A program made the translations under genes and the position numbers. From positions 48,463,087 to 48,527,086 of the forward strand of contig OX344762.1 of assembly GCA_947034895.1 (NCBI GenBank): a stretch of 64,000 nt of DNA, given 5' to 3'. The stretch comes from Rhytidiadelphus loreus. Taxonomy: Eukaryota > Streptophyta > Bryopsida > Hypnales > Hylocomiaceae. Below the pieces are notes generated by a model, which saw only the letters and a list, made by a program, of their open reading frames with translations, was not told the origin of the DNA and did no database searches. Below are positions 45,992-57,709 of this stretch, in pieces (position 1 is the stretch's first letter; every line of letters starts with the position of its first letter).

Positions 45992-48375
45992 CTGCTACGA
46001 GGATGCGCTGTCCTGTTGTACATTTGTTCATAATATAAAAATATATTATAATATGTATTATTGAGTAGCTTCATGGTGATGCTATTTTGTTGAATAACTT
46101 CAAGATGACGTTTTGTGAAGGTACATGACATCTATTTAAAATGACAATTTTGCTTTAGAGTTTCATTGAAATTCATTAGTGATATTTTTTTTTTCTACTT
46201 TATAGTGAGAATGTCGATCTAGAGGTTTTTTTCAGAATCCAAGAGGAAGAAGCAGAATCGGAGCCTGGATTTGAATTTTCATTGTCACAACTACAGAATC
46301 AACCTCTTTTGCCGCTAAGTCTTGCGCCGCTGTATGAGCGTTTATAAGAAGAAGCTGGGCCTTTTCGACCGCCAAAGTAACCTCATGTGGAGCAACGATG
46401 GCATGAGAATCTTCAACGTGACCCTCGAGCATTGGTGATTTTGTTACAGGTTGGATGTATTGAGCCCTGCAGTCGAGATGTGACATTTGAAGGATGTTTC
46501 GAAGGTCTCAATATCGATCAGTATTACTGCATGATGAAGCTTATTGAAGGAAGTCGTGGTTACCATCGTTGGTCAGAGGGCCAGTGAATCCTTTAACGAA
46601 GGTGAGTTGTGTTGATTACATCACTACGACTATCAAGCGCATTCTTAAGTTCTTGCAAATGGAGTAAAATTAACCTTGAAATTCTAGTTTTTTACCTCTA
46701 ACAGGCATTGGTTTGATGTTAGTACTTCAATCCGTATTTGAAGTATTTTGTTGAAATTATTTTGTTTGGTTATAGTTGTAGAAGGAAAAAATGGAAATAG
46801 TTTGGACTTTGAAGTGATTTTCCTTCTAAGTTAAAGACAAAGATATAGATGTGGGGCCAAATATGAAGGTCATTAGCTGTAAGTTGGCTTTAGAAGGGAG
46901 TTAAGGGCCAATGTACACTTGTTTAGGTGGAAAAAAAGGTGTTGGAATAGGGGAGGAAAAGATGGACACTATTCATCTTCTCTCCCAATGTTATTTTGGA
47001 GGAACCGAGTGTTTGGAAGATCATGGTGTATTGGGTTTTTGGAATTTGGAATTTGGTAATGAAAATTGGAGGATTTGTTAATTATACTGTTAGCTTTTTA
47101 AATTGTTTTCTTTTGTTTTATTTGAAGTTGTGAGTTGAGATTTGTGTTTGTTTGAGTGGAGGGAGGTCTATTGCCTCCTATGAAGAGGGGCTAAGACTTT
47201 GACCGACCATAGAAAACGGACAGGTTTTTGATTTAAAATGAAACTTTGATGTAAATGTAGTATGTAGTATAAATGTAGTATAAATGTAGTATAAATGTAG
47301 TATAAATGTATAAATGTAGTATAAATGTAGTATAAATGTAGTATAAATGTAGTATAAATGTAGTATAAATGTAGTATAAATGTAGTATAAATGTAGTATA
47401 AATGTAGTATAAATGTAGTATAAATGTAGTATAAATGTAGTATAAATGTATAAATGTAGTATAAATGTAGTATAAATGTAGTATAAATGTAGTATAAATG
47501 TAGTATAAATGTAGTATAGAATGTAGTATAGAATGTAGTATAGAATGTAGTAAATGTTATTAGTTTTCTATAAAGCTATCATTCATTCAATTTGGAGCAT
47601 TTTTGAGTGAGTTGTGAGTGTGGGAAGGTGAGAGAGTCTTTTGCTTTTACCATCTATGAACCGAAACTTTGAGAGGTCATAGAGGTTGGACAGAGTTTTG
47701 GAATGACTTGAAAGTTGCAAGAGTGATAGGAAATTTTGTTAGCTCTTAGAAAGGTCTGTTGCCTTCTTTTATTGAATGGAGTTTAAGTAGTTTGAGGGTG
47801 AAGTTGGAGTTCCTTTAGAGTTTTGAAGATATTTTTGAAGATGTGAGGCTTAAAGACTTGAAGATGAAGATTTGAAGAGTTTTGAGGGTCTTCAGTGTGT
47901 TGTGGCTTGTGGTTCGTTTTCATTTCTGTTATTCCCAACTGGTTTTGGAGGCTAGTTGCAATTCAATTTCTGCATTGTAAATTTGTTGCGAGCCGTGGTT
48001 ATCCAATAAGCGCTCCATTTCATATTTGTGGCGACGAAGTGAGATTCATGGCCTACATGGTCGATCTTATTTGTTGTTCCCACCGGTGAAAGGCGCTTCT
48101 TGGTTACCGTGGGTTTGAAATTTAGGAGCCAATCTTTCGGACGGTCAACTCGTGGTTTGGCCGTCCCATTTTACTCGGTTGAGGCCTTGTTTCTTATCAC
48201 ACATTCTTACCCTTAGCCCTATAGAACCACCATAGGATAGGTCAACAAAAGATTGAAGAGAAAATTAAGTGAAGATTCGAGTTTTGTTACTTGCCTTTCA
48301 TCTACACTCACAACCTGCAGCTAGACACCCCGTGTGTTCCCTAAGCGCACTCCTCTCTACCTGACAGTGCAATTT
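45992..48375. other. Core of the host palindrome, no intact gene
   Basis: Most of this stretch has no gene. On the plus strand about 46209-46410 reads as protein (VFFRIQEEEAESEPGFEFSL, SQLQNQPLLPLSLAPLYERL) with two in-frame stops, and may be a decayed exon of an unknown gene. An 11-bp minisatellite lies at 47249-47550. Confidence 0.45.
47249..47550 (+). repeat. Minisatellite, unit ATAAATGTAGT
   Basis: More than twenty near-perfect 11-bp units. Two 6-bp interruptions are seen (TATAAATGTATAAATGTAG near 47300 and 47443). The last units vary to ATAGAATGTAGT. No coding frame crosses it. Confidence 0.95.
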
Positions 48376-48877
48376 GCGTGCGTCAATCTACAGTCTATCT
48401 GCGGTTGCGGTTGCGGTCACGTCTTCCATAAGCCTTGGTGCGTTTTCGCAAATTTCTCTTTGTTTTTGATTTAATGCGGACTGCTAGATGTCTAGGTAGA
48501 TGTCTAGGCTAATTAGGCAAGAATGAAGTGATGGGGTGCGGACCACAATAAATGATAGTTGATGGCTTCATATCCATTCCATGATCAATGGCCAGAAAAA
48601 TTTAGCAAAGCCCTGTTTTCATGTAACATATTGCGTAGGTGGCTTCCCTAAATTTTTCTGGCCATTGATCATGGAATGGATATGAAGCCATCAACTATCA
48701 TTTATTGCGGTCCGCACCCCATCACTTCACTCTTGCCTAATTAGCCTAGACATCTACCTAGACATCTATTAGTCCACATTAAATCAAAAACAAAGAGAAA
48801 TTTGCGAAAACGCACCAAGGCTTATGGAAGACGTGACTACAACTGCAGATAGACTGTAGATCAACGCACACAAGTTG
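48376..48877. repeat. Hairpin: 230-bp inverted arms, 42-bp loop
   Basis: 48376-48605 pairs with 48648-48877, with paired positions summing to 97253 near the loop. Arms agree apart from a few changes and a 6-bp insertion of GGTTGC in the left arm near 48405. The loop holds TTGCGTAGGTGGCTTCCCT, close to TTGCGCAGGTGGCTTCGCT at 49551. No terminal signature or target duplication was recognised, so it may be a miniature element or a rearrangement scar. Confidence 0.85.
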
Positions 48878-48898
48878 TGCAACCTCGTAGCAGATTGT

Positions 48899-49549
48899 TG
48901 TTATGTACCTCCTATTATCCGTAACTTCAAATAACAATGGAAGCACAATAAAGACACAAATATACTTATTAACATAACGTTTCACAAGAGCTCAAACCAC
49001 TCGACCATAGAGAGAGATCAATCCTCATCAAAGAGAGAGAGCCTCCTCACCCCGAGTTCTATCTTATATATCGAATAAAGACTAAGTCTTTATTTCTATC
49101 TTTAGCTTTCTATTTTTGATTCTATCTAGAACCATCCACTAAAGTAATAGTCTTAGTTATACTTAGAAGTATTCTAAGTATTCATTCCTATCTCATCTAA
49201 CCTTGATCTTCTACTTCAAGTTGTTTAACTCCAAGTTCCACTTCACAAATCCATCGTCTGGAGATGTCTATCCATTGCACTTGTCATCCAACTTGAGTTG
49301 CCAAACTCCAGTGCAAAAATCCATCACCAACACATGTCTATCTCCAATCAACTTTTGCTTATTGACTAATTCACATTACATCATGAATTAGTTATCCATC
49401 ATCGCAATCATCCATCTCTGGTCAACATGACCACTTATCAATCATCTATCTCTCAATGCATTCATCCATCTTTGGTCAATATAAACAATTATCAATCATC
49501 TATCTCTCAATGCATTCATCCATCAGAGATTGTAACAAGGGTCATAACA
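48899..49549 (-). mobile_element. Solo LTR of a retrotransposon
   Basis: This 651-bp insertion begins TGTTATG and ends CATAACA in either orientation. It is flanked by ATTGT (48894-48898) and ATTGC (49550-49554), a 5-bp target duplication with one mismatch. The left arm of the host palindrome has the uninterrupted site at about 45987-46002 (GCAATCTGCTACGAGG). A TATA-like GATATATAAGATAG on the minus strand near 49064 suggests minus orientation. It contains repeats of GGATGAATGCATTGAGAGAT. No primer-binding site or coding region adjoins, so it is solo. Confidence 0.7.
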
Positions 49550-50641
49550 ATTGCGCAGGTGGCTTCGCTGCTCATGGTACTCACTAGATCGAAGGAGTGA
49601 GAAGGAAGTTGAATTCAAGAATGAACAATGTCTCACCTTGGAGACGTAATCTAGGGCGTTGTACTTAGTAAACTTGATCAATTACAAAAATCCGTCAATC
49701 CAAATATATGTCCCTGACCATAAACGTAAAAACAGGTCTTAGAAAATGTGTATGGAAAAACAGACAAGAATAATAGTTAGGAACTGGCAACTCATTCGCT
49801 TGAGCATGTTCTATCAATAAAATTATATTTTATGGCTAAGTGTAATTCAAACCATATTTGTCTCCAATAATTGGTGGATTCTCACATTTGACTCAAAGTA
49901 CACTTATTACCTAGATCGCCCTGTCGAAAACTAATCTACACACAAAATCTTACTTCTTTAACCCGGTATTAACAACCTTAGCTTGAAATGTGAGGTAGCT
50001 AATGAAGAAGACAATGCTTAAGCTTTCTCTCGACGAGAATGAACAATGAAACGTAGGTGCATACTCTAAGCGGGCAACAATGAACCCTAATCCCTCTCAA
50101 CTCAATCCAAACCGAGGTGAACGAATGTACAACTTCTGTCACGTTGGCAATCCAAATCAACTTAATCAAGGTTTCTCGCTAATTCTTACCATTGCTAGAG
50201 TCAGAGCAATCAATCCGCCAAAGCACTATGATCGTTAGACTTCCGCTCCAGTCAATCCAACCTGCACTATCACCGTCTCAAGAGCATGACATCAACCACC
50301 TATGGCAACAATAGCAACACATTTGAGAGACATGGTGTCATATTTTGAATAAAAGAATGACAAAGGCTCAAGCTTTGAGATAGAAAAAAGACACAAAAAC
50401 CAATTATATGAGAAAAATCCGAATTGAGGGACTCCGGTAGGAGAGCAGCAAATGGACACCTTCAAGGGAGAGCGACTGCTTCCTTGCAATAGAGCAAAAT
50501 CATTCTTCTTTCATGGGGAGTGAGAAAGCCAACGTCCTTGAATTTCCTTCTTTTTTGTGCCTATCGACTTGCATTCTCAATAACTATACATACGATGAGC
50601 ACTTCTATTTTTATTTGAACACCTTTTTCAATCCTATAAAC
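49550..50641. repeat. Right arm, segment B, of the host inverted duplication
   Basis: Reverse complement of 44900-45991. It runs directly into segment A at 50634-50641, giving the unoccupied hAT target site. Confidence 0.93.
50634..50641. other. Empty target site of the giant hAT
   Basis: The reverse complement reads CCAGAGTTTATAGGATTG across this point, with a single GTTTATAG. The left half (CCAGA) matches the sequence before the element at 5541 and the right half (GGATTG) matches the sequence after it at 44907. No excision footprint is visible, so this arm was probably never occupied. Confidence 0.93.
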
Positions 50642-51006
50642 TCTGGCTAAGTTTAGGGCAACACTACAACTTCAAACTGCAATTGTTGAAATTTGACTTG
50701 GCATTGAAACCTTTCTTTTTGAACTGATATTAAGGAAAGCTTTTATCTCGTACAACTATAGTTTATTAATACTTTTCTTTTCGAACTGATGTTAAGGGAA
50801 GCTTTTATCTCGTACAACTACAGTTTATTAACACTTTTCTTTTCAAATTGATGTTAAGGGAAGCTTTTTCTTTATCAAACTGTTGTGCAATTGAAAATCC
50901 ACCTAAATCCTAAACGCCATTGTGGTTTGTGTATCTTGTGTGATTTTGGAGTTGCTTCTAAACCTCGAGTTTTTTTTTTTACAATTCCTTAGTTCTACCG
51001 AGCGAT

Positions 51007-51798
51007 ATGACGTCAAGTGATAGCGGACTTTCTCATGGAGATGACGTACGAAATGATCAAGTTCTATACACTTGGGTTTGGGAGTACCTGCTTAGTCACG
51101 CCTTGGGTAAAGGTATTGTCAAAGCTCTTGAGGGAGGCTTGGAACACGGATTTCTTGTTGCAATGAGACGCTTGCGTCAAATGCAATTTTTGCGTGAGCT
51201 TACCAAATTTCACGACAATTAAGGTGTTGTGATTGGTGTGGAGTTGACAATTCGTCGAGTGTGCAGATTTGAAGACTCATTGCTCCAAGACACTGCGCTG
51301 AATATGCAACTATGGGAGTGGGGATCGGGCTTCGAGCAGGAATCATTGAAGACCAACTCATTGCATCAGTCGATCATGATTTTGAAGGAAATTCTCCAAG
51401 GGTTTAAAGGTAAGGATGAGGGCAACTGTGAAGTCCCGCAAACCCTACAAAGGCTGCTCATGGACTTCACAGAGTCAGTATGGCCATTGTTCGGACATCT
51501 GGTCTTAATTCAAATTGTAGGGGATGTTGTGGCTCGGAGGAAGCAAGAGTTTTTAGCATTGGCAAGATCTTCAGGAGAGCCTAAAATACAAATGCAAAAG
51601 CTCCAAGAGGCCTTAGGGCGACAGAGCACCTTGAATGCCGAGTTACGAACAAAAGTGGAGGTTGACATCAAAGCGCTCCAAACAAGGTACATTGAACTAC
51701 AAGGAAAACAAGGACCTCCCATGGTGTCTAACAAAGTCGTAGGGTTTGTCCCAACTAAATTGCTGGTGACGTCGGCCTGCGACTTTATCTCTAGGTAA
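51007..51798 (+). pseudogene. Second copy of the coiled-coil-like gene with in-frame TAA
   Basis: Identical in coding content to 4389-5180, including the TAA at 51220-51222, after which the frame stays open to 51798. Here the upstream DNA is uninterrupted, so if the gene is expressed at all this copy keeps its own promoter. The family is not recognised. Confidence 0.55.
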
Positions 51799-53199
51799 AT
51801 GTTTGGAAAACTTCTTGAGTATTACTAGCTAATTTCGTTTGATTTTCACGATTGAACCATTTTTTGGATAATTTGGTTAGATGATATACTCCATTTTTAT
51901 CTACTATCTAGTGATTGCAAGAAACACTTGTCCTATTTCTTGTCCCCTTGCCCTTAAAAATTGTTTTTTTACTCATAACTTTTGCATTGTTTGTCCTTTT
52001 GGAATGAAATTTGGAATGAATGTAGATGCTAAAGCTACAAGCCTTGAGTGATTTTAAAAAAAATTTAAAAATTAGTTTACTATTTTTAACTTGCCTCCGA
52101 TTGGGTGTCTACCTTGGCCATTTTGGGGGGTTTTAGTCCTATTTTTTACCCAAAAATGCGAATTTGAAGTCACAAATTGGACATGTTGCAAGTCTACTAA
52201 CACTAAAAGGGTTGACAATGAGTTTTTATGAAAATAGCATCATATTGATTGCACACATGGGGTCAAATTGACCTTCCTTTGCGCGAAAGCTATGAAGAGG
52301 GAAAAAATTTCTTTCATGAATTTTTTGGTGCAATGCGAGCATAGTCTTCTCTAGAAAAATGAATTTTTTTTTTAATTTTTTTTGAATTACTAAAAATGAA
52401 AATCTCTATAGACCCCTTTTCTGCTATTTTCTGCTCCTAGTGGCTTCTACAGTACTTTGTAGTAGTCCATAGTACTGCATAGTACAACATAGTAATAAAT
52501 CAATGGTGTAGATTTGCAGGCGCCTTCAATCAACATTGCAGATTTGTCAAGGCGCTTCTAAAACATAGTATTAGTAGTATTACATAGTACTACCAGTCCT
52601 ATGGTCGAAAAACGCAGTTTTGAACAAAAAACATGAAGTGTTTCTTGCAACTACCCTAGAAACCAATAATATGATTTTACATTGCAAGTGAGAGGCATGG
52701 ATGGATAGAGGAGGAAGTAGTTGTATTCTTTTGGAATGGCATATCTAAAAGAACAAAGAGTATGTTTGTGCAAGAGAACAATGTACCAGTGCATAGAGAC
52801 GTAATGGAGAAGAAAGTCCCAATACTAACGAAACCTCGTTTGTTGGAATACATTGCAATGCAATTGGAGAAGTTGGACATTGAATGATTGTGGAATGATA
52901 TAGGTGCATATGAAATTCAAGTTTTAGATTCAATAGGACTTAGAAGGGTGGTACATTTTGTAAAAATCCATTGCAATAGGAGATTGCAACTTCATGTAGT
53001 ACAATATATGAAATTGTAAAATTATCCACAATTGCAATGTAAAATCATATTATTGGTCTCTAGTTTTCAATTTTGTATTGAAATGCATTACCAAAGTGGT
53101 GAAGTTGATAAAATAAATACAATGTATTTTGCACAATAAATAGGAAAAACAATTTGCAGACATACTGCTATTGCACAAAGAGAAATTGATGTACCATTC

Positions 53200-56100
53200 C
53201 CTAGATTGTCACTCCCTAGATTGTCACTTTTTGCTATTGTACATAGTTGGTATTATTAGATTGGCCTAAATTTCATATTTTTTCCAAAGACCATGACATA
53301 TGGATATTGTGTGCAAAAGTTATGAAGGGTCTAATTCTTTTTGTGGATGTTCCAAAATTGTTTTTTGCACAGAAGTGTTTGATGGATGACTTTGAACCTT
53401 TATGCAAGTAACAAAGATTCACATTTTCATCCAATTGAAAAATGGAGGATACTTAGAACGTTTGGGATTGTTGAACAAGCATTTTTCAAGTCATTGACAT
53501 CTAGGGTCAACTTTTTTTATGCATGCAAATATTCGAAACAAGTGGTAGAGGGCATTTGGAACATGGCATCATGGTTATTATATCCAAACCATAATTGTCT
53601 TTGTAGGCATTATCATTCCCATGCACTATGTTTGTCACTAGTGCAGTACTTTTCTTGACTTTTGCTAGAGGAAAGCCATAACAACATTGAAATGGCTTGA
53701 TGAAACTCACACATACTATGAAAGTAAGGTTCTTTCTTACTGTATTTGGCTTGCTCTTCCGTTGATTCTATTTCCATTTTCATTTTCAATTGCAATTAGC
53801 AAAAATAAAGTGCTCATTGTGTAAAATTTTGCATTCCCCTAGTTTGTTTGCCTAAATATTGAGACCATGTCTAACATTTTTGTGTCAATGTTGTAGTTGC
53901 ATTCCTAATCTTGGACCATACTTAGTTGTAAGATATCCTTGAAACAAGGCATCGTACAACTATCATTGACCAAGTTTGTTGTCATGAAATTGTACATGAT
54001 TGTAACTATATGGTGATAAGCCTACACTAGTGTTCAAGCCCTCAATGACCAACATGTCCTTCTAGGGTTAAAACATTGGGTGGAAGTTTTTTTTTAGCAA
54101 CAATTTGTTTATGGAGGAAAGTGGAATATGGCAAGTAATCAACAATGGGATAATATTAGTATTCTTATGAGGTATTCTATCAAAAAACACGGCTTTCACA
54201 GCCATGTCCTTTGTTTGACATTATTAGATTCGTACAAGGTTTGTGTTGACTTCATATTGTCTCCACAATCTAAGTAATAGAGTGTATTGTAATTTTATTT
54301 TATTTAACTCCTAAAGGATTCTACAACGACATTTATAGAAAATTCAAAATATAAATCTTGCTAACAATCTATGAACAACAAAGAGATTCTAAATGATTTT
54401 TTCCATTGGGGCTATCAATGCAATCCAATGAAGAAATGATTGAATGTCCAATGTTTGGTGAATTTTTTGAAAATAGATAAGGCGCTTTGGCTATCACTTC
54501 ATATCCTCATATCTTTTTTTCCACACCTCAAAATGATTTGAAAAAAACTACACATCAATAATTCAATATTATGATGAAATGTATCTATGACCAAAAAATC
54601 AGAGTTTTGGGAACACTTTTGAGCATTCCAATTTCAACAATATGTACAAAGTACTACCTAAACCATATTTATTCTTTTCTTGGCATCAATGTATTGTATA
54701 GAATATAAAGCATCAAAAGATTAGGCATTGACAAAATCACAACTGCTGGAATTTACTATAGTCATTCCAATGTGATGTATAAAACCACAAGTCTAAGACC
54801 ATCTAATGAAACTCAATTGGCAACCCAATTTCAAAATCACCAATATCAATCAATAGGAGTGCTTATCTAGATCATTAAATTGGGTCATAAGCCATGCTCA
54901 TTTTAGGCTTTACATTGAAAACCGGACCAATTTTTTTATTTTATCCAATGCCCATTTATGTGGCACTTGTGTAGTGGTGTTTGGGCATCCCCAAAATTGA
55001 GTCTAAGTGCTAATAATTGGATGGCCATATATCTTTGATTCAATTTTTCCACTTGGCCTTGACTTAAGTTGGCCTTATGGATTGTAAATTGAATCAACTT
55101 CAAATTATGCCCAAGCCTTAATATAAAGTGACCCTAAGATAGGTAGACTAAACCAAAGACTATAAGACCAAAGGGCTAACCTACTTAGAGATGCACAATA
55201 AGCTTAACCTCCAAAGGGCCATAAGGTCAATATGTGGCTTCTACAACTACATTTGTAGAAAATTCAAAATGTGAACTTCTATAATAGTTCATGAACAACA
55301 AAGAGCCCCTAGATGGATTTTTTTTTGTTGCATCTATCAATGCAATCTAATTAAAAAATGATTAAGTCTGCAATTTTCAATGAATTTTTATAGGATGAAG
55401 AAGGAAATTTTGGGTAGTCACTTCATATCTTCATATTTTTTTTCCAAACTTCAAAATGATTTGAAAAAAACTACACTTCAATATCATGATGATATACAAC
55501 CGTGACAAAGAAAAACAGAGTTTTGGGAGAGCTTTTGAGTATTCTAATTTCAACATTCCAATTTCAAAATATGTACAAAGTATTGTCTAATCAAACATTG
55601 TCTTTCATCAATCTTGTCAATGGTGACATTTTCTCAAGAATCATGCAATTTTTTTCATCTTTTTTTCTTAGGAAATCTATATAAGTCTTCTTTCATTTCA
55701 ATGGTAGCAATCATCAAAATTATTCTACACAAATGAAGAATTATGCTTGTTACAAGAGCTCGTCAAGAAAACAAGAACAATGTTCAAAACCTCCGGTCCT
55801 TGAGGGGTTAATTGTCAACCATGAAAGAGGCTTAATGGACCTATTCTCTCCTTAGTGGCCCACTCTTGACAATCCGTTCCATTCATTAAGTATCAACGAT
55901 ATCATTGCTTGATTCATGAAATATTCAAAGTAAGCAAGAAGTCAAACATGGTAATGTAACCCCAAACCTCTACTAGAGTCTTGACCACAATTCTCAAATT
56001 CTAACTCCACCCAATTAAGAGCATTATGATTAAGATAGAACAACCCATTAAAGTTAAAAGATCCATTATAGACACCTAGTAAATAATCCCATTATGGGTG

Positions 56101-57640
56101 TCTTTTCAATAAATGAATGTGTCTTAGGTGACAATAATAGAATAATTAGTAACTTCAATAAGAAATTAATCTTTTTAGTATAAATTCATTATAGAGAGTG
56201 ACTTTCATAGGTGAGTAAGATGAGCATACAATTCAAATATTCTCTTCAAAAAATTGCTCAAAGAGATAAATTCTTGACTTCTGGAATGTTGCAATTATAT
56301 GTGCTTATCTTACCCTCCCAAAGAAGGTGGGAATCCAAAAAATTGCTCAAAGGGATAAATTATAGACTTTTGAAATATTCTCTTCAAAAAATTGCTCAAA
56401 AAGATAAATTCTTGACTTTTGGAATGTTGCAATTATATGTGCTTATTTTACCCTTCCTAAGAAGGTAGGAATCCAATGGATGGATGATGAATGTTTTAAG
56501 GAACAAATTGCAAGAACTATATGAAATGGATGATGTACATTCAAATAGGTTGATAAAGATTTTATTTGCCCATTATTTTGCAATGTGACTACATTAACCA
56601 CTTGGTGCTTTACAATTCTGCCACATGTAATATTCAAATGTCATACAATGTCATACAATATTATACAAATGGATGATGTACATTCAAATAGGTTGATAAA
56701 GATTTTATTTGCCCATTATTTTGCAATGTGACTACATTAACCACTTGGTGCTTTACAATTCTACCACATGTACTATTCAAATGTCATACAATGTCATACA
56801 ACTACCACATGTACCTTCATTTCAAATTTCATGTAAAACTAACATTGGATGCAAAAATTATGAGCAAAATACCACTTGTACAGGGCCAAGGGGACAAAAT
56901 ATAGGACAAGTATTTCTTGCATTCACCCCTTACTTAAGTCTGCGTCCAAAGCTCTGAATCTAAGATAGGGACACCCAAATGTGCTAAGTGCCTAAAAGCA
57001 TCACTTGATCGGTTGCTCTAATTATGTACATATCCTAAATCAACATGTTTCTATTTATCAAAAAACGGTTCTAGAACATCTACTAAAGAAATTTGATCCA
57101 TCATAACTTTTGTATTCAGTATTCAAATGATACATACTTTATTGCACTAAAAATCTCTTTTCATTTTCGATTCCTCTCTAACAATAGGTACATCCAAAAT
57201 GGCACCTTGCCTAAAACCACCATTATCACTTTGCGTACATCTCCAAAATCAATATGTAGGTACATTGAAGAAACAATTTTAAAACATTTACCAAAGAAAA
57301 CTTTGATCCTTGTTGACTTTTGCATACGGGATCCAAATGTTGTATTCTTTGGTGCTTTGAAACCTCCTTTCGCTTGCCAACAAGAAAATATGAAAATTAC
57401 ACCAGTCTAATAATAGTCAGTGGCAAAAAGAGGCGATTTTTTGTGGGTACCAGGCTCTCAGAGGGCTAATATTTTTTTGGCTCAAAGGGAGATGCTGAAG
57501 AAGCGGTAAATTCGAACGATACCTAGATTTCTAACAGCACTAAACAGAATCTACAGAAATCCAACGCATATCCTAGACTTACGCTCTCCAGTCTCCACTG
57601 CTCCTCCCCTCGCACCTCGCAGCCCGAATTGCACCCCCGC
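53200..57640. other. AT-rich intergenic DNA with dispersed duplications
   Basis: No gene is seen. A diverged direct repeat of about 330 bp occurs at about 54310-54640 and 55240-55570 (shared AGAAAATTCAAAAT, ATGAACAACAAAGAG, TTTGAAAAAAACTACAC). A shorter one (TTCTCTTCAAAAAATTGCTC) occurs at about 56237 and 56380. A roughly 115-bp duplication (GGATGATGTACATTCAAATA) occurs at about 56527 and 56670. Confidence 0.6.
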
Positions 57641-57709
57641 AAGTGTTTCACGCCTCCGAGCGACAAATTTGTTGCTCGCATGTAAGAAATCGCAGATTAG
57701 GTTTGCGCC

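Larger units (their letters stand above)
50634..53199. repeat. Right arm, segment A, of the host inverted duplication
   Basis: Reverse complement of 2988-5553. Identity stops at 53199. Just beyond is a short tandem (CCCTAGATTGTCACT twice, about 53199-53230) absent from the left side. Confidence 0.95.

Noticed and set aside
44900..46002. Segment B as part of an LTR retrotransposon
   Set aside because: No polyprotein motif, primer-binding site or paired LTR was found; only the separate 651-bp solo LTR has LTR features.
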